Below the pieces are notes generated by a model. That model saw only the letters and a list, made by a program, of their open reading frames with translations, ran no database searches and was not told where the DNA came from. Shown here piece by piece: positions 15,152-22,845 of a stretch of DNA of 23,725 nt (positions are counted from its first letter, which is position 1; every line of letters starts with the position of its first letter). The stretch is from NCBI GenBank assembly GCA_021782295.1, contig JAJXVC010000008.1:1-23725 (forward strand), given 5' to 3'. A program made the translations under genes and the position numbers. Origin of the DNA: a bacterium (GTDB lineage: Bacteria; Eremiobacterota; Eremiobacteria; Baltobacterales; Baltobacteraceae).

Positions 15152-17047
15152 CTAGAGTTGGAGCTCGCGAACGACGTAGCTCCCGGCTTCGGTGATGTAG
15201 AGCGCGTTGTTCGTGGGATCGTAGGCGAGAAAATCCGGACGATAGAACTGCGCCGCGGTACCGATGCCGTCAGCCCAACCACCGGACCCGCCGGCAACGA
15301 TCGTCGCGGTCGCGCTATCGGCAGTGCCGTTTCCGGGGGTCATTTGCCAAATCACGGAGTTCGTATAATCGGTGATATAAAAATCGCCGTTTGCGGAATC
15401 ATATGCGATCCCCGATGCCTCTCCGAATTGTGCGCTCGCTCCGGTTCCCGGAACTCTTCCGCACGTGCTGCCGGCGAGCGTCGTGACGGTGCCGCTATTC
15501 ACCACGCCGTTCCCGGGGGTTACCTGCCGAACCGCGCAATTGCCGTTATCGGTAACGTAGAGATCCCCGTTTACCGGATCGTAGGCGATACTCGCGGGAT
15601 TTTTAAATTGCGCGGCGGTGCCGGTTCCATCGGTGAATCCGCAGGTCGTGCTTCCGGCGAGCGTTATGACCACCGCGCTCCCCGCCGTTCCGTTTCCGGG
15701 GAAAATCTGGCGAACCGTACAATTTCCGTCGTCGGTAACGTAGAGATCTGCGTTCGTAGGATCGTACGCAACGCCGGCCGGGTTAAGAAACTTCGCTGCC
15801 GGTCCGGTGCCGTCGGCGAATCCACAGCCGCCGCCGCCCGCTACCGTTACCACGGTTCCGCTTCCCGCCACCCCGCTTCCAAGAGCGACCTGACGAATCG
15901 CGCAGTTCGATAGATCCGTGACATAGACGTACCCATTGGCGGCATCGTAGGCATCGCCGACCGGATTGGCAAAGCGCGCGGCCGTCCCGGTGCCGTCGGC
16001 GAGGCCGCAACCAGCTGGGCCACTCCCCGCAAGGGTAACGACGGTGCTGCTATTCGCGTTGCCGTTTCCGGGGCTCACCGAACGAAATGCACAATTGCCG
16101 GTGTCGGTAACGTAGAGGTCGCCGTTCGCCGAGTCGTAGGTGATGCCGGAATCGCCGTTAAAGCGAGCCGTCGTGCCCGTACCATCGACAAACCCGACGA
16201 TGTCGGGATCACCGGCGACCGTCGTCGTCAGCGATGCGAACGTCAGCGGCACGTTCGCCGAGAGCGGAGCCCCGGCGGCGGCGACGATCGGCGTCGCCGT
16301 CACCGCGAGCGTGCCGGTGCCGACCGTCTGAGCGCTCACCGTAAACTCGTTGGGATTGCTTGCGTTCGGCGCAACGGCGATGCCCGACCCGGTACTCGCA
16401 CCGCTTATCGAGACTGCGACCGTCGGCGCGCCGGGGCCGATGATGAAATTGCCATCCGCATCGAGCGTGGTGACGGAGAACGGCACCGAGAGCGTGCCCG
16501 CAAGTTGCAGCCCCGAAGCGATGCTGCCGCTTACCCCGGCGCCACTTCCCAGCGGGCTCACTAGCAGCGACGCGGGAACCCCCGCGAGCGTGACGTTGAT
16601 GCTATTGGTTTGATTCGCTACGATCGTCTGCGTGACGGTATTGGTGGAGAGCTTATTACCGGCTCCGCCCAAGGCATCGTAGGTGCTCAACGTGAACGCG
16701 TGCGAGCCCGCCGTTACGGCAATCGGGAGGGTGCAGGTGAGCGCACTCAAAGGGCCGCCGACGCTGCAATTCGGCGAGGTGGGCGTGAGGTTCTGCGCCG
16801 TTGGAGCCCCACCGTCGATCGCAACCGTCAACGATTGCGTTGACGGCGAGACATATGCGGGGGCCCGCGTACCCGCCGCGGTGCCGGTTCGCTGCGGAAT
16901 GGTAATCACGACGCGCGCATCCGCAGTTGGAGGCACGCTTCCCGTACCGGGAAGGGCGGCCGCTCCGCCGGCACCACCGGCGCCGCCGCCGCAGCCGACG
17001 AGTGCGAGCGAGAGAGCAACGCTCGCGGTAAAGATCAAACGTTTCAT
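15152..17047 (-). CDS. NHL-repeat beta-propeller lipoprotein (second of a paralogous pair)
   Basis: A 631-residue lipoprotein: MKRLIFTASVALSLALVGC carries a clear lipobox (LVGC), followed by a Gly/Ala-rich linker. Residues about 40-270 form Ig-like or filamin-like domains with paired cysteines (SPNC...LTC) and the motif RAPAYVSPSTQS. The rest is six NHL-type blades of about 55-60 residues built on the pattern VDGTGTTARF, then AYDSANGDLYVTD, then CAxRxVSPGNG and TLAGS. Most blades carry one Cys after the D and one after AGS, suggesting disulfides between or within blades. The ATG start overlaps the upstream paralogue's TGA (ATGA). NHL propellers usually bind proteins or glycans; no catalytic site is visible, so function is unknown. 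Confidence 0.85.
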   Translation of the reverse strand: MKRLIFTASVALSLALVGCGGGAGGAGGAAALPGTGSVPPTADARVVITIPQRTGTAAGTRAPAYVSPSTQSLTVAIDGGAPTAQNLTPTSPNCSVGGPLSALTCTLPIAVTAGSHAFTLSTYDALGGAGNKLSTNTVTQTIVANQTNSINVTLAGVPASLLVSPLGSGAGVSGSIASGLQLAGTLSVPFSVTTLDADGNFIIGPGAPTVAVSISGASTGSGIAVAPNASNPNEFTVSAQTVGTGTLAVTATPIVAAAGAPLSANVPLTFASLTTTVAGDPDIVGFVDGTGTTARFNGDSGITYDSANGDLYVTDTGNCAFRSVSPGNGNANSSTVVTLAGSGPAGCGLADGTGTAARFANPVGDAYDAANGYVYVTDLSNCAIRQVALGSGVAGSGTVVTVAGGGGCGFADGTGPAAKFLNPAGVAYDPTNADLYVTDDGNCTVRQIFPGNGTAGSAVVITLAGSTTCGFTDGTGTAAQFKNPASIAYDPVNGDLYVTDNGNCAVRQVTPGNGVVNSGTVTTLAGSTCGRVPGTGASAQFGEASGIAYDSANGDFYITDYTNSVIWQMTPGNGTADSATATIVAGGSGGWADGIGTAAQFYRPDFLAYDPTNNALYITEAGSYVVRELQL

Positions 17048-18957
17048 AGCTGCACCTGTCGGATCGTGTAGTTATAATCGCCAACGTAGAGCGAGTTGTT
17101 CGTCGGGTCGTATGCAGGGAAATACGGATACTTGAAAAGGGCGAGACTGCCGAGTCCATCGGCAAACCCACACAGAGGGCGATCGCTGCCCGCGATCGTC
17201 GTCACCACACCGCTATTCGCGGTGCCGTTTCCCGGAGTCACCTGTCGCACGTTGCAGTTGTCATCATCGGAGACGTAGAGATCGCCGTTGGTGGAGTCGT
17301 ACCCGATGCCGTTAAGGCCGTACGCAAACTGCGCCGCCGTTCCGGTACCATCCGCGAAACCGCAGGTGCTGTTGCTTCCGGCGATCGTCGTGACGACACC
17401 ACTGTTCGCGCTACCGTTCCCGGTCGTCACCTGCCGAACCGAACAGTAATCGGTCACGTAGAGATCGCCGTTCGCCGAATCGACGGCAACGCCCTCAATA
17501 CTATCGAACGTTGCACTCGCCCCGGTGCCGTCGGTCGACGTGCAGCTCGACGGATTGCCGGCGATCGTGATAACGACGCCGCTATTTAACGTACCGTTGC
17601 CCGGATTGACCTGCCGAACCGTGCAGCCAGACGCGTCGGTCACGTAGAGATCGTGCGTTGCCGCATCGTAGTCGATTCCATTGGGATAGTTGAGCTGCGC
17701 TCCGGTTCCGGTACCATCGACCTCGCCGCATGTGGCGTAGTTTCCAGCGATCGTCGTGACGACCCCGCTATTCGCGGTGCCGTTCCCCGGCGTTATTTGC
17801 CGAATAGCACATCCGTCGGGAACGTAGAGATCGCCGTTCGTCGAATCGTACGCAATGCCGTTGGGATAATTAAACTGCGCTCCGGTGCCGGTGCCATCGA
17901 CACGGCCGCAGGTCGCGCTTCCGGCGATCGTGGTAACCGTCGCGCTATTCGCCGTTCCATTACCCGGCGTCACTTCCCGAATCGTGCAACTATCGACGAC
18001 GTAGATGTTGCCGTTTGCGGAGTCGTAGGCGACGCCGTAAGGACCGCTAAACCGCGCGGTCGTTCCGGTACCATCGACGAGCCCCGTTACGCCGGCATTG
18101 CCGGCGACCGTCGTCACCAGCGCCGCCGCGGAAAGTGGGACGTTGGCGGTAAGCGCGCTTCCCGCGAGCGCCGCCGACGGGGTCGCGGAGAGCGCGAGCG
18201 TCGCGGCGCCGGCGCTGGTCGACGAAAGCGTAAAGAGATTCGGATTGCCGCCGGCCACCGGGGAGATCGCGATGCCCGAGCCCGCGGTTACCCCGGTCAA
18301 CGAAGCGGCGATGGTCGGCGCGCCGGGGCCGACGATATAGTTGCCGTCGGCATCGAGCGCTACGACGAGAATCTTCGCGCCGGCGCCCATTAAAAACCGA
18401 TAGCCCGCACTCGCGCTGCCGAAAATCGTACTCGACGACGCTGCACTCGCTGGATCTAGCTGAAACGAGGCGGGAACGCCGGCGAGGACGACGGGAATCG
18501 CCGGGTTCTGCCCGGTGACGAAGGTGACGGAGATGCTGTTCGCCGAGAGTTTGTTCCCGGCGCCGTTCGGTTGATCGTAGGTGATGAAGGTGAGGGTATG
18601 CGAGCCTGCCGTGGCGCTGACCGGAACGGTGCAGTTCAGCGGATAGGCCGCGCCCGCACTCGAGCAGTTGGGCGAGCTCGGGGAGAGATTTTGGAGGGTC
18701 GGAGCGCCGGCATCGACCGCGACCGAGATCGATTGCGTCGCCGGAGAGACGTAAGCCGGGGCGCGCCCGGTGCTCGCCGTCGTTTGCGGAATCGCGATCA
18801 CGACATGCGCACTCGCTTGGGCTCCCGGTGAGGAAACCCCGGCGCCTCCGGGCGGCAAGGCACTCGGCCCCGAGGCTGCGCCCGCGCCGCCGCAACCCGC
18901 CAGGGCTGCGAGTAACGACGGAACCAATAATAAACGCCAGTGAATCCCGTAGCGCAT
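17044..18957 (-). CDS. NHL-repeat beta-propeller lipoprotein (first of a paralogous pair)
   Basis: 637 residues from the ATG at 18957, chosen because GAAGGAGG lies 7 nt upstream and MRYGIHWRLLLVPSLLAALAGC is a compact lipoprotein signal (lipobox LAGC); a longer frame to 19002 adds a charged leader that would spoil it. Same architecture as its downstream neighbour: a Ser/Ala/Gly linker, Ig-like region with RAPAYVSPATQS and paired cysteines, then six blades such as VDGTGTGAQFNYPNGIAYDS and DLYVPDGCAIRQITPGNG with TTIAGS. Blades within this copy are more alike than those in its paralogue, implying recent internal repeat expansion or conversion. The final RQVQL resembles the paralogue's end RELQL. 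Probably a tandem gene duplication; surface or periplasmic location is inferred. Confidence 0.85.
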   Translation of the reverse strand: MRYGIHWRLLLVPSLLAALAGCGGAGAASGPSALPPGGAGVSSPGAQASAHVVIAIPQTTASTGRAPAYVSPATQSISVAVDAGAPTLQNLSPSSPNCSSAGAAYPLNCTVPVSATAGSHTLTFITYDQPNGAGNKLSANSISVTFVTGQNPAIPVVLAGVPASFQLDPASAASSSTIFGSASAGYRFLMGAGAKILVVALDADGNYIVGPGAPTIAASLTGVTAGSGIAISPVAGGNPNLFTLSSTSAGAATLALSATPSAALAGSALTANVPLSAAALVTTVAGNAGVTGLVDGTGTTARFSGPYGVAYDSANGNIYVVDSCTIREVTPGNGTANSATVTTIAGSATCGRVDGTGTGAQFNYPNGIAYDSTNGDLYVPDGCAIRQITPGNGTANSGVVTTIAGNYATCGEVDGTGTGAQLNYPNGIDYDAATHDLYVTDASGCTVRQVNPGNGTLNSGVVITIAGNPSSCTSTDGTGASATFDSIEGVAVDSANGDLYVTDYCSVRQVTTGNGSANSGVVTTIAGSNSTCGFADGTGTAAQFAYGLNGIGYDSTNGDLYVSDDDNCNVRQVTPGNGTANSGVVTTIAGSDRPLCGFADGLGSLALFKYPYFPAYDPTNNSLYVGDYNYTIRQVQL

Positions 18958-19141
18958 GAACCAGCCTCCTTCAAAATACGAACGCCGTTCGTCCCCGTGC
19001 AACGCTTGGTTGCCGCCGGGAGGAACGTCGCTATGGTCTGAGGTTGCACGAGCAGCGCAGCAATCCTCTCCTCAAATCGTTTTTTGGAACACCACCATGT
19101 TGAAATCGCGAAACTTTTTTATTGCGGCGGAGTTATATATA
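18958..19141. other. Divergent intergenic region, NHL operon / hsp20
   Basis: Contains the strong ribosome binding site of the NHL operon at its left end and, at about 19110-19141, an AT-rich run with a TATATATATT stretch that probably supplies the hsp20 -10 box. I could not fix a -35 with standard spacing; TTTTTT at 19115-19120 is the nearest candidate. No open frame of note. Confidence 0.4.
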
Positions 19142-19168
19142 TTGGCACTCAACTGCCATGATTGCTAA
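19142..19168 (+). promoter_or_regulatory. CIRCE operator (HrcA binding site) upstream of hsp20
   Basis: TTGGCACTC, 9 nt, GATTGCTAA. The CIRCE consensus is TTAGCACTC-N9-GAGTGCTAA, so each arm differs at one position and the spacer is exact. It lies 18 bp before the hsp20 ATG, directly after the AT-rich -10 region and before the Shine-Dalgarno AAGGAG (19171-19176), the usual place for HrcA repression of heat-shock genes. Confidence 0.85.
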
Positions 19169-19186
19169 GTAAGGAGAAGCACCACC

Positions 19187-19570
19187 ATGAGCGAGCTCAC
19201 CACCATCGAACGCCCCAGCCTCCGCCCCGGCCTCCGCAGCGCGCTGGATCTGCTGAACTGGGACCCGTTCCGCGGTCTCGTCGGCAACCTGCCCCAGGGC
19301 CCGTCCTTCGAGGTCGAACGGAACGAGGAAGGCTACCAACTCGAACTCCCGGTTCCGGGCTTCAGCCCCGAACAGATCGAAGCGACCGTCAACGACGGCA
19401 TCCTCAACGTCGTCGGCAAGAACGAGCGCCGGAATTTCACCCGGACGATCTCGCTGCCCGATGAGATCGATAGCGATCGCATCGAGGCGAGCGTCGAGCA
19501 CGGCATGCTGACGCTGAAGCTGCCGCTGCACCCGAAGGCGCAGCCGAAGAAAATCGCCGTGCGCGGCTAG
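19187..19570 (+). CDS. hsp20: Small heat-shock protein, Hsp20/alpha-crystallin family
   Basis: ATP-independent holdase that binds unfolding cytoplasmic proteins. 127 residues from an ATG preceded by AAGGAG with a 10-nt spacer. The short N-terminal arm (1-40) includes NWDPFRGL, typical of bacterial Hsp20. The alpha-crystallin domain runs about 41-120: FEVERNEEGYQLELPVPGFSPEQIEATVNDGILNV, FTRTISLPDEID, and the signature HGMLTLKLPL. A C-terminal KKIAV provides the I-x-V type anchor used for oligomerisation. A CIRCE element just upstream predicts repression by HrcA and induction on heat stress; hrcA itself is not in the window. Confidence 0.95.
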   Translation: MSELTTIERPSLRPGLRSALDLLNWDPFRGLVGNLPQGPSFEVERNEEGYQLELPVPGFSPEQIEATVNDGILNVVGKNERRNFTRTISLPDEIDSDRIEASVEHGMLTLKLPLHPKAQPKKIAVRG

Positions 19571-19591
19571 CACCGAGCGCTCCGAATTCGT

Positions 19592-19624
19592 GCGCCGCTC
19601 GCCCCGACGAGGGGGGAGCGGCGC
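19592..19624 (+). terminator. GC-rich hairpin after hsp20
   Basis: Arms GCGCCGCTCGCCCC and GGGGGGAGCGGCGC pair over 14 positions with one G-G mismatch around a GACGA loop, starting 22 nt after the hsp20 stop. No T-tract follows, so it may stabilise the hsp20 message or attenuate read-through into cysD rather than act as a strict terminator. Confidence 0.55.
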
Positions 19625-19652
19625 GCAACGGAGGCCAAGGCTGCGCGGTGTC

Positions 19653-20465
19653 ATGACGCGCGCGCAGTTACCCGACGATCTCGAGGCGTTGGAATCGCAG
19701 AGCATCTACATTCTCCGTGAGGCGTTCGCGCGCGTCGATAACCCGGCGATGCTCTGGTCGATCGGAAAAGACAGCACCGCGCTGCTCTGGATGGTGCGCA
19801 AAGCCTTTCTCGGCGAGGTCCCCTTTCCGTTGGTGCTCCTCGATACCGGCATGGAGTTCGCGGAGGTCTATGCCTTTCGCGATCGGCTCGTGCGCGAGTG
19901 GAAGCTCCCCGTCATCAACGAGATCTGTCCGCCCGAGAGCGGTATCGACCCGAGCCTTCCGCCGGCGGCGCGCCATGCGGCGCGAAAGACCGCCGGGTTA
20001 CGTGCGCTGCTCGAACGCGAGCGCTACCGCGCCGTCATTCTCGGCATCCGTCGCGACGAGCAGGCGATACGCGCGAAGGAACGGATTTTCAGCCCGCGCA
20101 GCAGCGACGGCTCCTGGGATCCGCAGCGGCAACCGCCGGAGTTATGGGACTATTATTCAACCGAGGTTCCCGACGGCGCGCACGTGCGCGTGCATCCGCT
20201 GCTGCATTGGACCGAACGCGATATCTGGCGCTACACGCAAGCCGAAGCGATTCCGTTCGTTCCGCTCTATCTCGCGCGTAACGGGCAACGCTATCGGTCG
20301 CTCGGCGAGAGTAACATTACCTTTCCGATTCGCAGCGATGCCGACACGATTGAAAAGATCGTTGCCGAGCTCGCAACCACGCGCGAACCCGAACGTGCCG
20401 GACGCGCGATGGACGGGGAGAGCGAAGACGCCTTCGAGCGGCTGCGCGCCGGGGGGTACATGTGA
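19653..20465 (+). CDS. cysD: Sulfate adenylyltransferase subunit 2 (CysD)
   Basis: The catalytic ATP-pyrophosphatase subunit that forms adenosine 5'-phosphosulfate from ATP and sulfate, working with the GTPase CysN. 270 residues from the ATG at 19653, where family similarity begins (LEALESQSIYILREAFARVDNPAMLWS). Motifs: PP-loop SIGKDS (36-41), LLDTGMEFAEVYAFRD, IRRDEQAIRAKERIFSPR, ELWDYY and WTERDIWRY. The region after RYRSLG reads ESNITFP, where E. coli CysD has CWPLTG, and the protein is about 30 residues shorter than the E. coli enzyme. Nearest purine-rich sequence GGAGG is 18 nt before the ATG. Its TGA overlaps the cysNC GTG start (GTGA), fitting a coupled heterodimer. Confidence 0.95.
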   Translation: MTRAQLPDDLEALESQSIYILREAFARVDNPAMLWSIGKDSTALLWMVRKAFLGEVPFPLVLLDTGMEFAEVYAFRDRLVREWKLPVINEICPPESGIDPSLPPAARHAARKTAGLRALLERERYRAVILGIRRDEQAIRAKERIFSPRSSDGSWDPQRQPPELWDYYSTEVPDGAHVRVHPLLHWTERDIWRYTQAEAIPFVPLYLARNGQRYRSLGESNITFPIRSDADTIEKIVAELATTREPERAGRAMDGESEDAFERLRAGGYM

Positions 20466-22297
20466 GCGCGCTGCGCGTCGTAATGTTCGGCGATGTCGAC
20501 GCCGGTAAATCGACGATCCTCGGGCGCTTGATGCTCGATTGCGGCTACGTTCCGCAAGCGAAGATCGAAGAGATGGAGCGTTCGAGCGAGCGGCGCGGCG
20601 TGCCGATGGAGTATTCGTTTCTGCTCGATGCATTCCAGATCGAGCGCGACCAAGCAATCACGCTCGACAGTTCGCGCATCTGGCTCACAACGCCGAACCG
20701 CGAGATCGTTTTCGTCGACGCACCGGGGCACCGCGAACTCATTCGCAACCTCGTGAGCGGCGCATCGGAGGTCGATGCTGCGGTGCTCGTTATCTCCGCC
20801 GAAGAAGGCGTCACCGCACAGACGCGCCGTCAGGCGCTTTTTTTGCGCTGGTTCGGTTTTACGTCGGTGCTCGTTGCAATCAACAAACTCGATCTCGTCG
20901 ACGACCCGCAATCGCGCTACAACGAACGCGCCGCCGAGGCCGATGCGTTTCTGCGCGAACTCGAGCTCGCGCCGCTCGCGATGCTCCCGGTCGCCGCGCG
21001 CGAAGGCGCAAACCTCGCGCGGCCCGGCGATACGACGAAGTGGTGGCGCGGCCGCACGCTGCTTGCGGAGATCGAAGCGCTCCCAACGCTGCGCGGCGAT
21101 CCCGATGCACCGCTGCGGATGGTGGTGCAAGATGTCTATCGTCGCGGTTCGACGCGCTGGATCGTCGGGCGCATCGACTGCGGCCGTATCACGCGCGGCG
21201 ACGCGCTCACGTTTTGGCCGCTGCGCACGACGGCGCGCGTCGCGCGTATCGTGCGCTGGCCCGACGAGGTGGGGAGCGCATCGGCCGGTGCGGCGGTCGC
21301 GCTGGAACTCGACGAGCGCATCTTCGTCGATCGCGGCGCGGTCGCAACGCACGAGGATTCCGGGCCGAAGACCGGGCATTCGCTGTACGCGACGTTGCTG
21401 TGGCTCGGCGAGCGCCCCGCGCGCGCGGGAACGAATCTCCGCATGCGTCTGGGCACGCGTGAGATCGCGGTAACGGTCGCACGCATCGAGGAAACTTTCG
21501 ATCCCGAGGATGGGCGCGGGCGCACGGCAAACGAGATCGCTGCGGGCGATGTTGCTGCGGTCGCGTTAGTCGCGCGCGAAACGATCGCCGCCGACCCCGA
21601 TCTGCCGTCGTCGAGTATCTCGCGATTCATTCTTCTCGATGAAGGGCGCGTCGTCGCCGGCGGAAAGGTTCGCGCGCTGGCAGCTGCGGCACGAGGCGAG
21701 GGCGCGACGAACGTCGTCGCGGCGCGTTCGCAGGTCGGCCGCGAAGAACGCGGCGCGCGCAACGGCCATCGCGGATATGTTTTCTGGCTCACCGGTTTAC
21801 CAAGTTCGGGAAAATCGACGATTGCGATGCGCGTCGAGCGGATGTTATTCGATCGTGGGCGCCACGTCTACGTTCTCGACGGCGACACCTTACGCACCTC
21901 GCTCAACGTCGACCTCGGCTTCACCGAAGAGGATCGTCGCGAGAACGTGCGCCGGACGGCCGCGCTCGCCGGGCTCTTCGCCGACGCCGGGATCGTCGTG
22001 CTCACCGCGCTGATTTCGCCGTATGCAGCGGATCGCGAAAGCGCGCGCTCTGCCTGCTCCGCGGATTTCGCCGAGATTTACGTCGCCTGCGATCTCGCCA
22101 CCGCCGAACGGCGCGACGTCAAAGGGCATTATCGTCGCGCGCGCGCCGGCGAGCTCGAACGTTTCACCGGCATCACATCGCCGTACGAAATTCCTACGAG
22201 CCCCGACCTCGTCATCGACACCGCACACGAGAGCGTCGAAGCGTCTGCCGCCGCGCTCGCCGAGTTTATCGAACGCAGGATCGCTCGAAGCGATTAG
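20462..22297 (+). CDS. cysNC: Bifunctional sulfate adenylyltransferase subunit 1 / APS kinase (CysNC)
   Basis: Fusion of the GTPase subunit of ATP sulfurylase with APS kinase, so one polypeptide plus CysD takes sulfate to PAPS. 611 residues from a GTG coupled to cysD. CysN part (1-about 425): G1 GDVDAGKS (10-17), ITLDSS in the G2 region (66-71), VDAPGH (85-90), NKLD (141-144), then two beta-barrel domains. APS kinase part (about 436-611): P-loop GLPSSGKS (445-452), LDGDTLRTSLNVDLGF (472-487), SPYAADRESAR and ERFTGITSPYEIP. G1 reads GDVDAG where GHVDDG is usual, and G3 reads DAPGH for DTPGH, mild departures seen in this GTPase family. No PAPS reductase or sulfotransferase is nearby. Confidence 0.95.
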   Translation: MSALRVVMFGDVDAGKSTILGRLMLDCGYVPQAKIEEMERSSERRGVPMEYSFLLDAFQIERDQAITLDSSRIWLTTPNREIVFVDAPGHRELIRNLVSGASEVDAAVLVISAEEGVTAQTRRQALFLRWFGFTSVLVAINKLDLVDDPQSRYNERAAEADAFLRELELAPLAMLPVAAREGANLARPGDTTKWWRGRTLLAEIEALPTLRGDPDAPLRMVVQDVYRRGSTRWIVGRIDCGRITRGDALTFWPLRTTARVARIVRWPDEVGSASAGAAVALELDERIFVDRGAVATHEDSGPKTGHSLYATLLWLGERPARAGTNLRMRLGTREIAVTVARIEETFDPEDGRGRTANEIAAGDVAAVALVARETIAADPDLPSSSISRFILLDEGRVVAGGKVRALAAAARGEGATNVVAARSQVGREERGARNGHRGYVFWLTGLPSSGKSTIAMRVERMLFDRGRHVYVLDGDTLRTSLNVDLGFTEEDRRENVRRTAALAGLFADAGIVVLTALISPYAADRESARSACSADFAEIYVACDLATAERRDVKGHYRRARAGELERFTGITSPYEIPTSPDLVIDTAHESVEASAAALAEFIERRIARSD

Positions 22298-22303
22298 CGC
22301 CAC

Positions 22304-22506
22304 TGTCATCCCGAGTAGCTGCCCTCTGTCACGCCGAGTAGCAGTGTGCCACTGTCATCCCGAGTAGGCCCCTGCAGGGGCCGTATCGAGGGAAGCATTT
22401 GCACAAATTGCGTCTCCCTCGATACGCTGCCTTCGGCAGCTACTCGGGATGACAGAGACACACGCGGCAGCTACTCGGGATGACAGAGATACACGCGGCA
22501 GCTACT
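22304..22506. repeat. REP-like palindrome locus D, abutting the GIY-YIG gene
   Basis: Begins 6 bp after the cysNC stop. GTAG-forward half-elements at 22304 and about 22327, a full element at 22353-22392 whose inner stem GGCCCCTGCAGGGGCC is a perfect palindrome, a 23-bp spacer, an inverted full element at 22416-22454 (stem GCTGCC-TTC-GGCAGC), then 31-bp tandem half-elements with CGGCAGCTACT at 22434, 22465 and 22496. The last copy is cut after CTACT, and the GIY-YIG stop codon (22505-22507) begins there. Ends are of the GGGATGACA subtype, except one CGTGACA-type copy. Confidence 0.92.
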
Positions 22507-22798
22507 ACATCTTCCACTTTTTTCGTCCGAGCCGTTTTATTTCGTCCCAATTCCCTAAGGCGAGTGCCATTTTCTTGCCATGCGACCATCGCTTCAATTT
22601 TTTTTCGCACTCGATTGCTTCAACAACGTTATAATACGTCGTACTCCAAAGCAGAGATAACGGACGCCGTTGGAACGTATAGCAAGCCGGGTCGACGCCC
22701 ATCGTATGTTCGGCGAGTCGTCGCTCGATATTTCCAGTGACCCCTATATAGATCGTATCGTCCGCGCACGCAAGCATATAGACATGGTAGTTTTTCAT
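22505..22798 (-). CDS. GIY-YIG domain nuclease, stand-alone (COG2827/UPF0213 type)
   Basis: A 97-residue single-domain protein: HVYMLACADDTIYIGVTGNIERRLAEH gives the paired tyrosines of GIY-YIG, the catalytic Arg and the EH that follows, and VVEAIECEKKLKRWS holds the catalytic Glu, so the active site looks intact. The tail (GNWDEIKRLGRKKW) resembles the conserved end of small stand-alone GIY-YIG proteins. The family cuts DNA but the job of the stand-alone members is poorly known. GC is about 45% in sampled lines against about 65% around it, indicating recent arrival. It is bounded by REP-like loci: D touches its stop codon and E starts about 48 bp before its ATG. An ATG with no strong Shine-Dalgarno (GAAGAG at 11 nt). 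Confidence 0.93.
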   Translation of the reverse strand: MKNYHVYMLACADDTIYIGVTGNIERRLAEHTMGVDPACYTFQRRPLSLLWSTTYYNVVEAIECEKKLKRWSHGKKMALALGNWDEIKRLGRKKWKM

Positions 22799-22845
22799 TT
22801 CATCGCTCTTCTGTGCGCTTTTACATCACCGTAAAGTGCGGCGCT

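Noticed and set aside
20291..21379. 362-codon minus-strand frame opposite cysD/cysNC
   Set aside because: Antisense shadow; CysD and CysN motifs are continuous on the plus strand through the region.
22505..22798. GIY-YIG protein as a group I intron homing endonuclease
   Set aside because: It does not interrupt a gene, no intron core was seen, and the protein is the short single-domain type.
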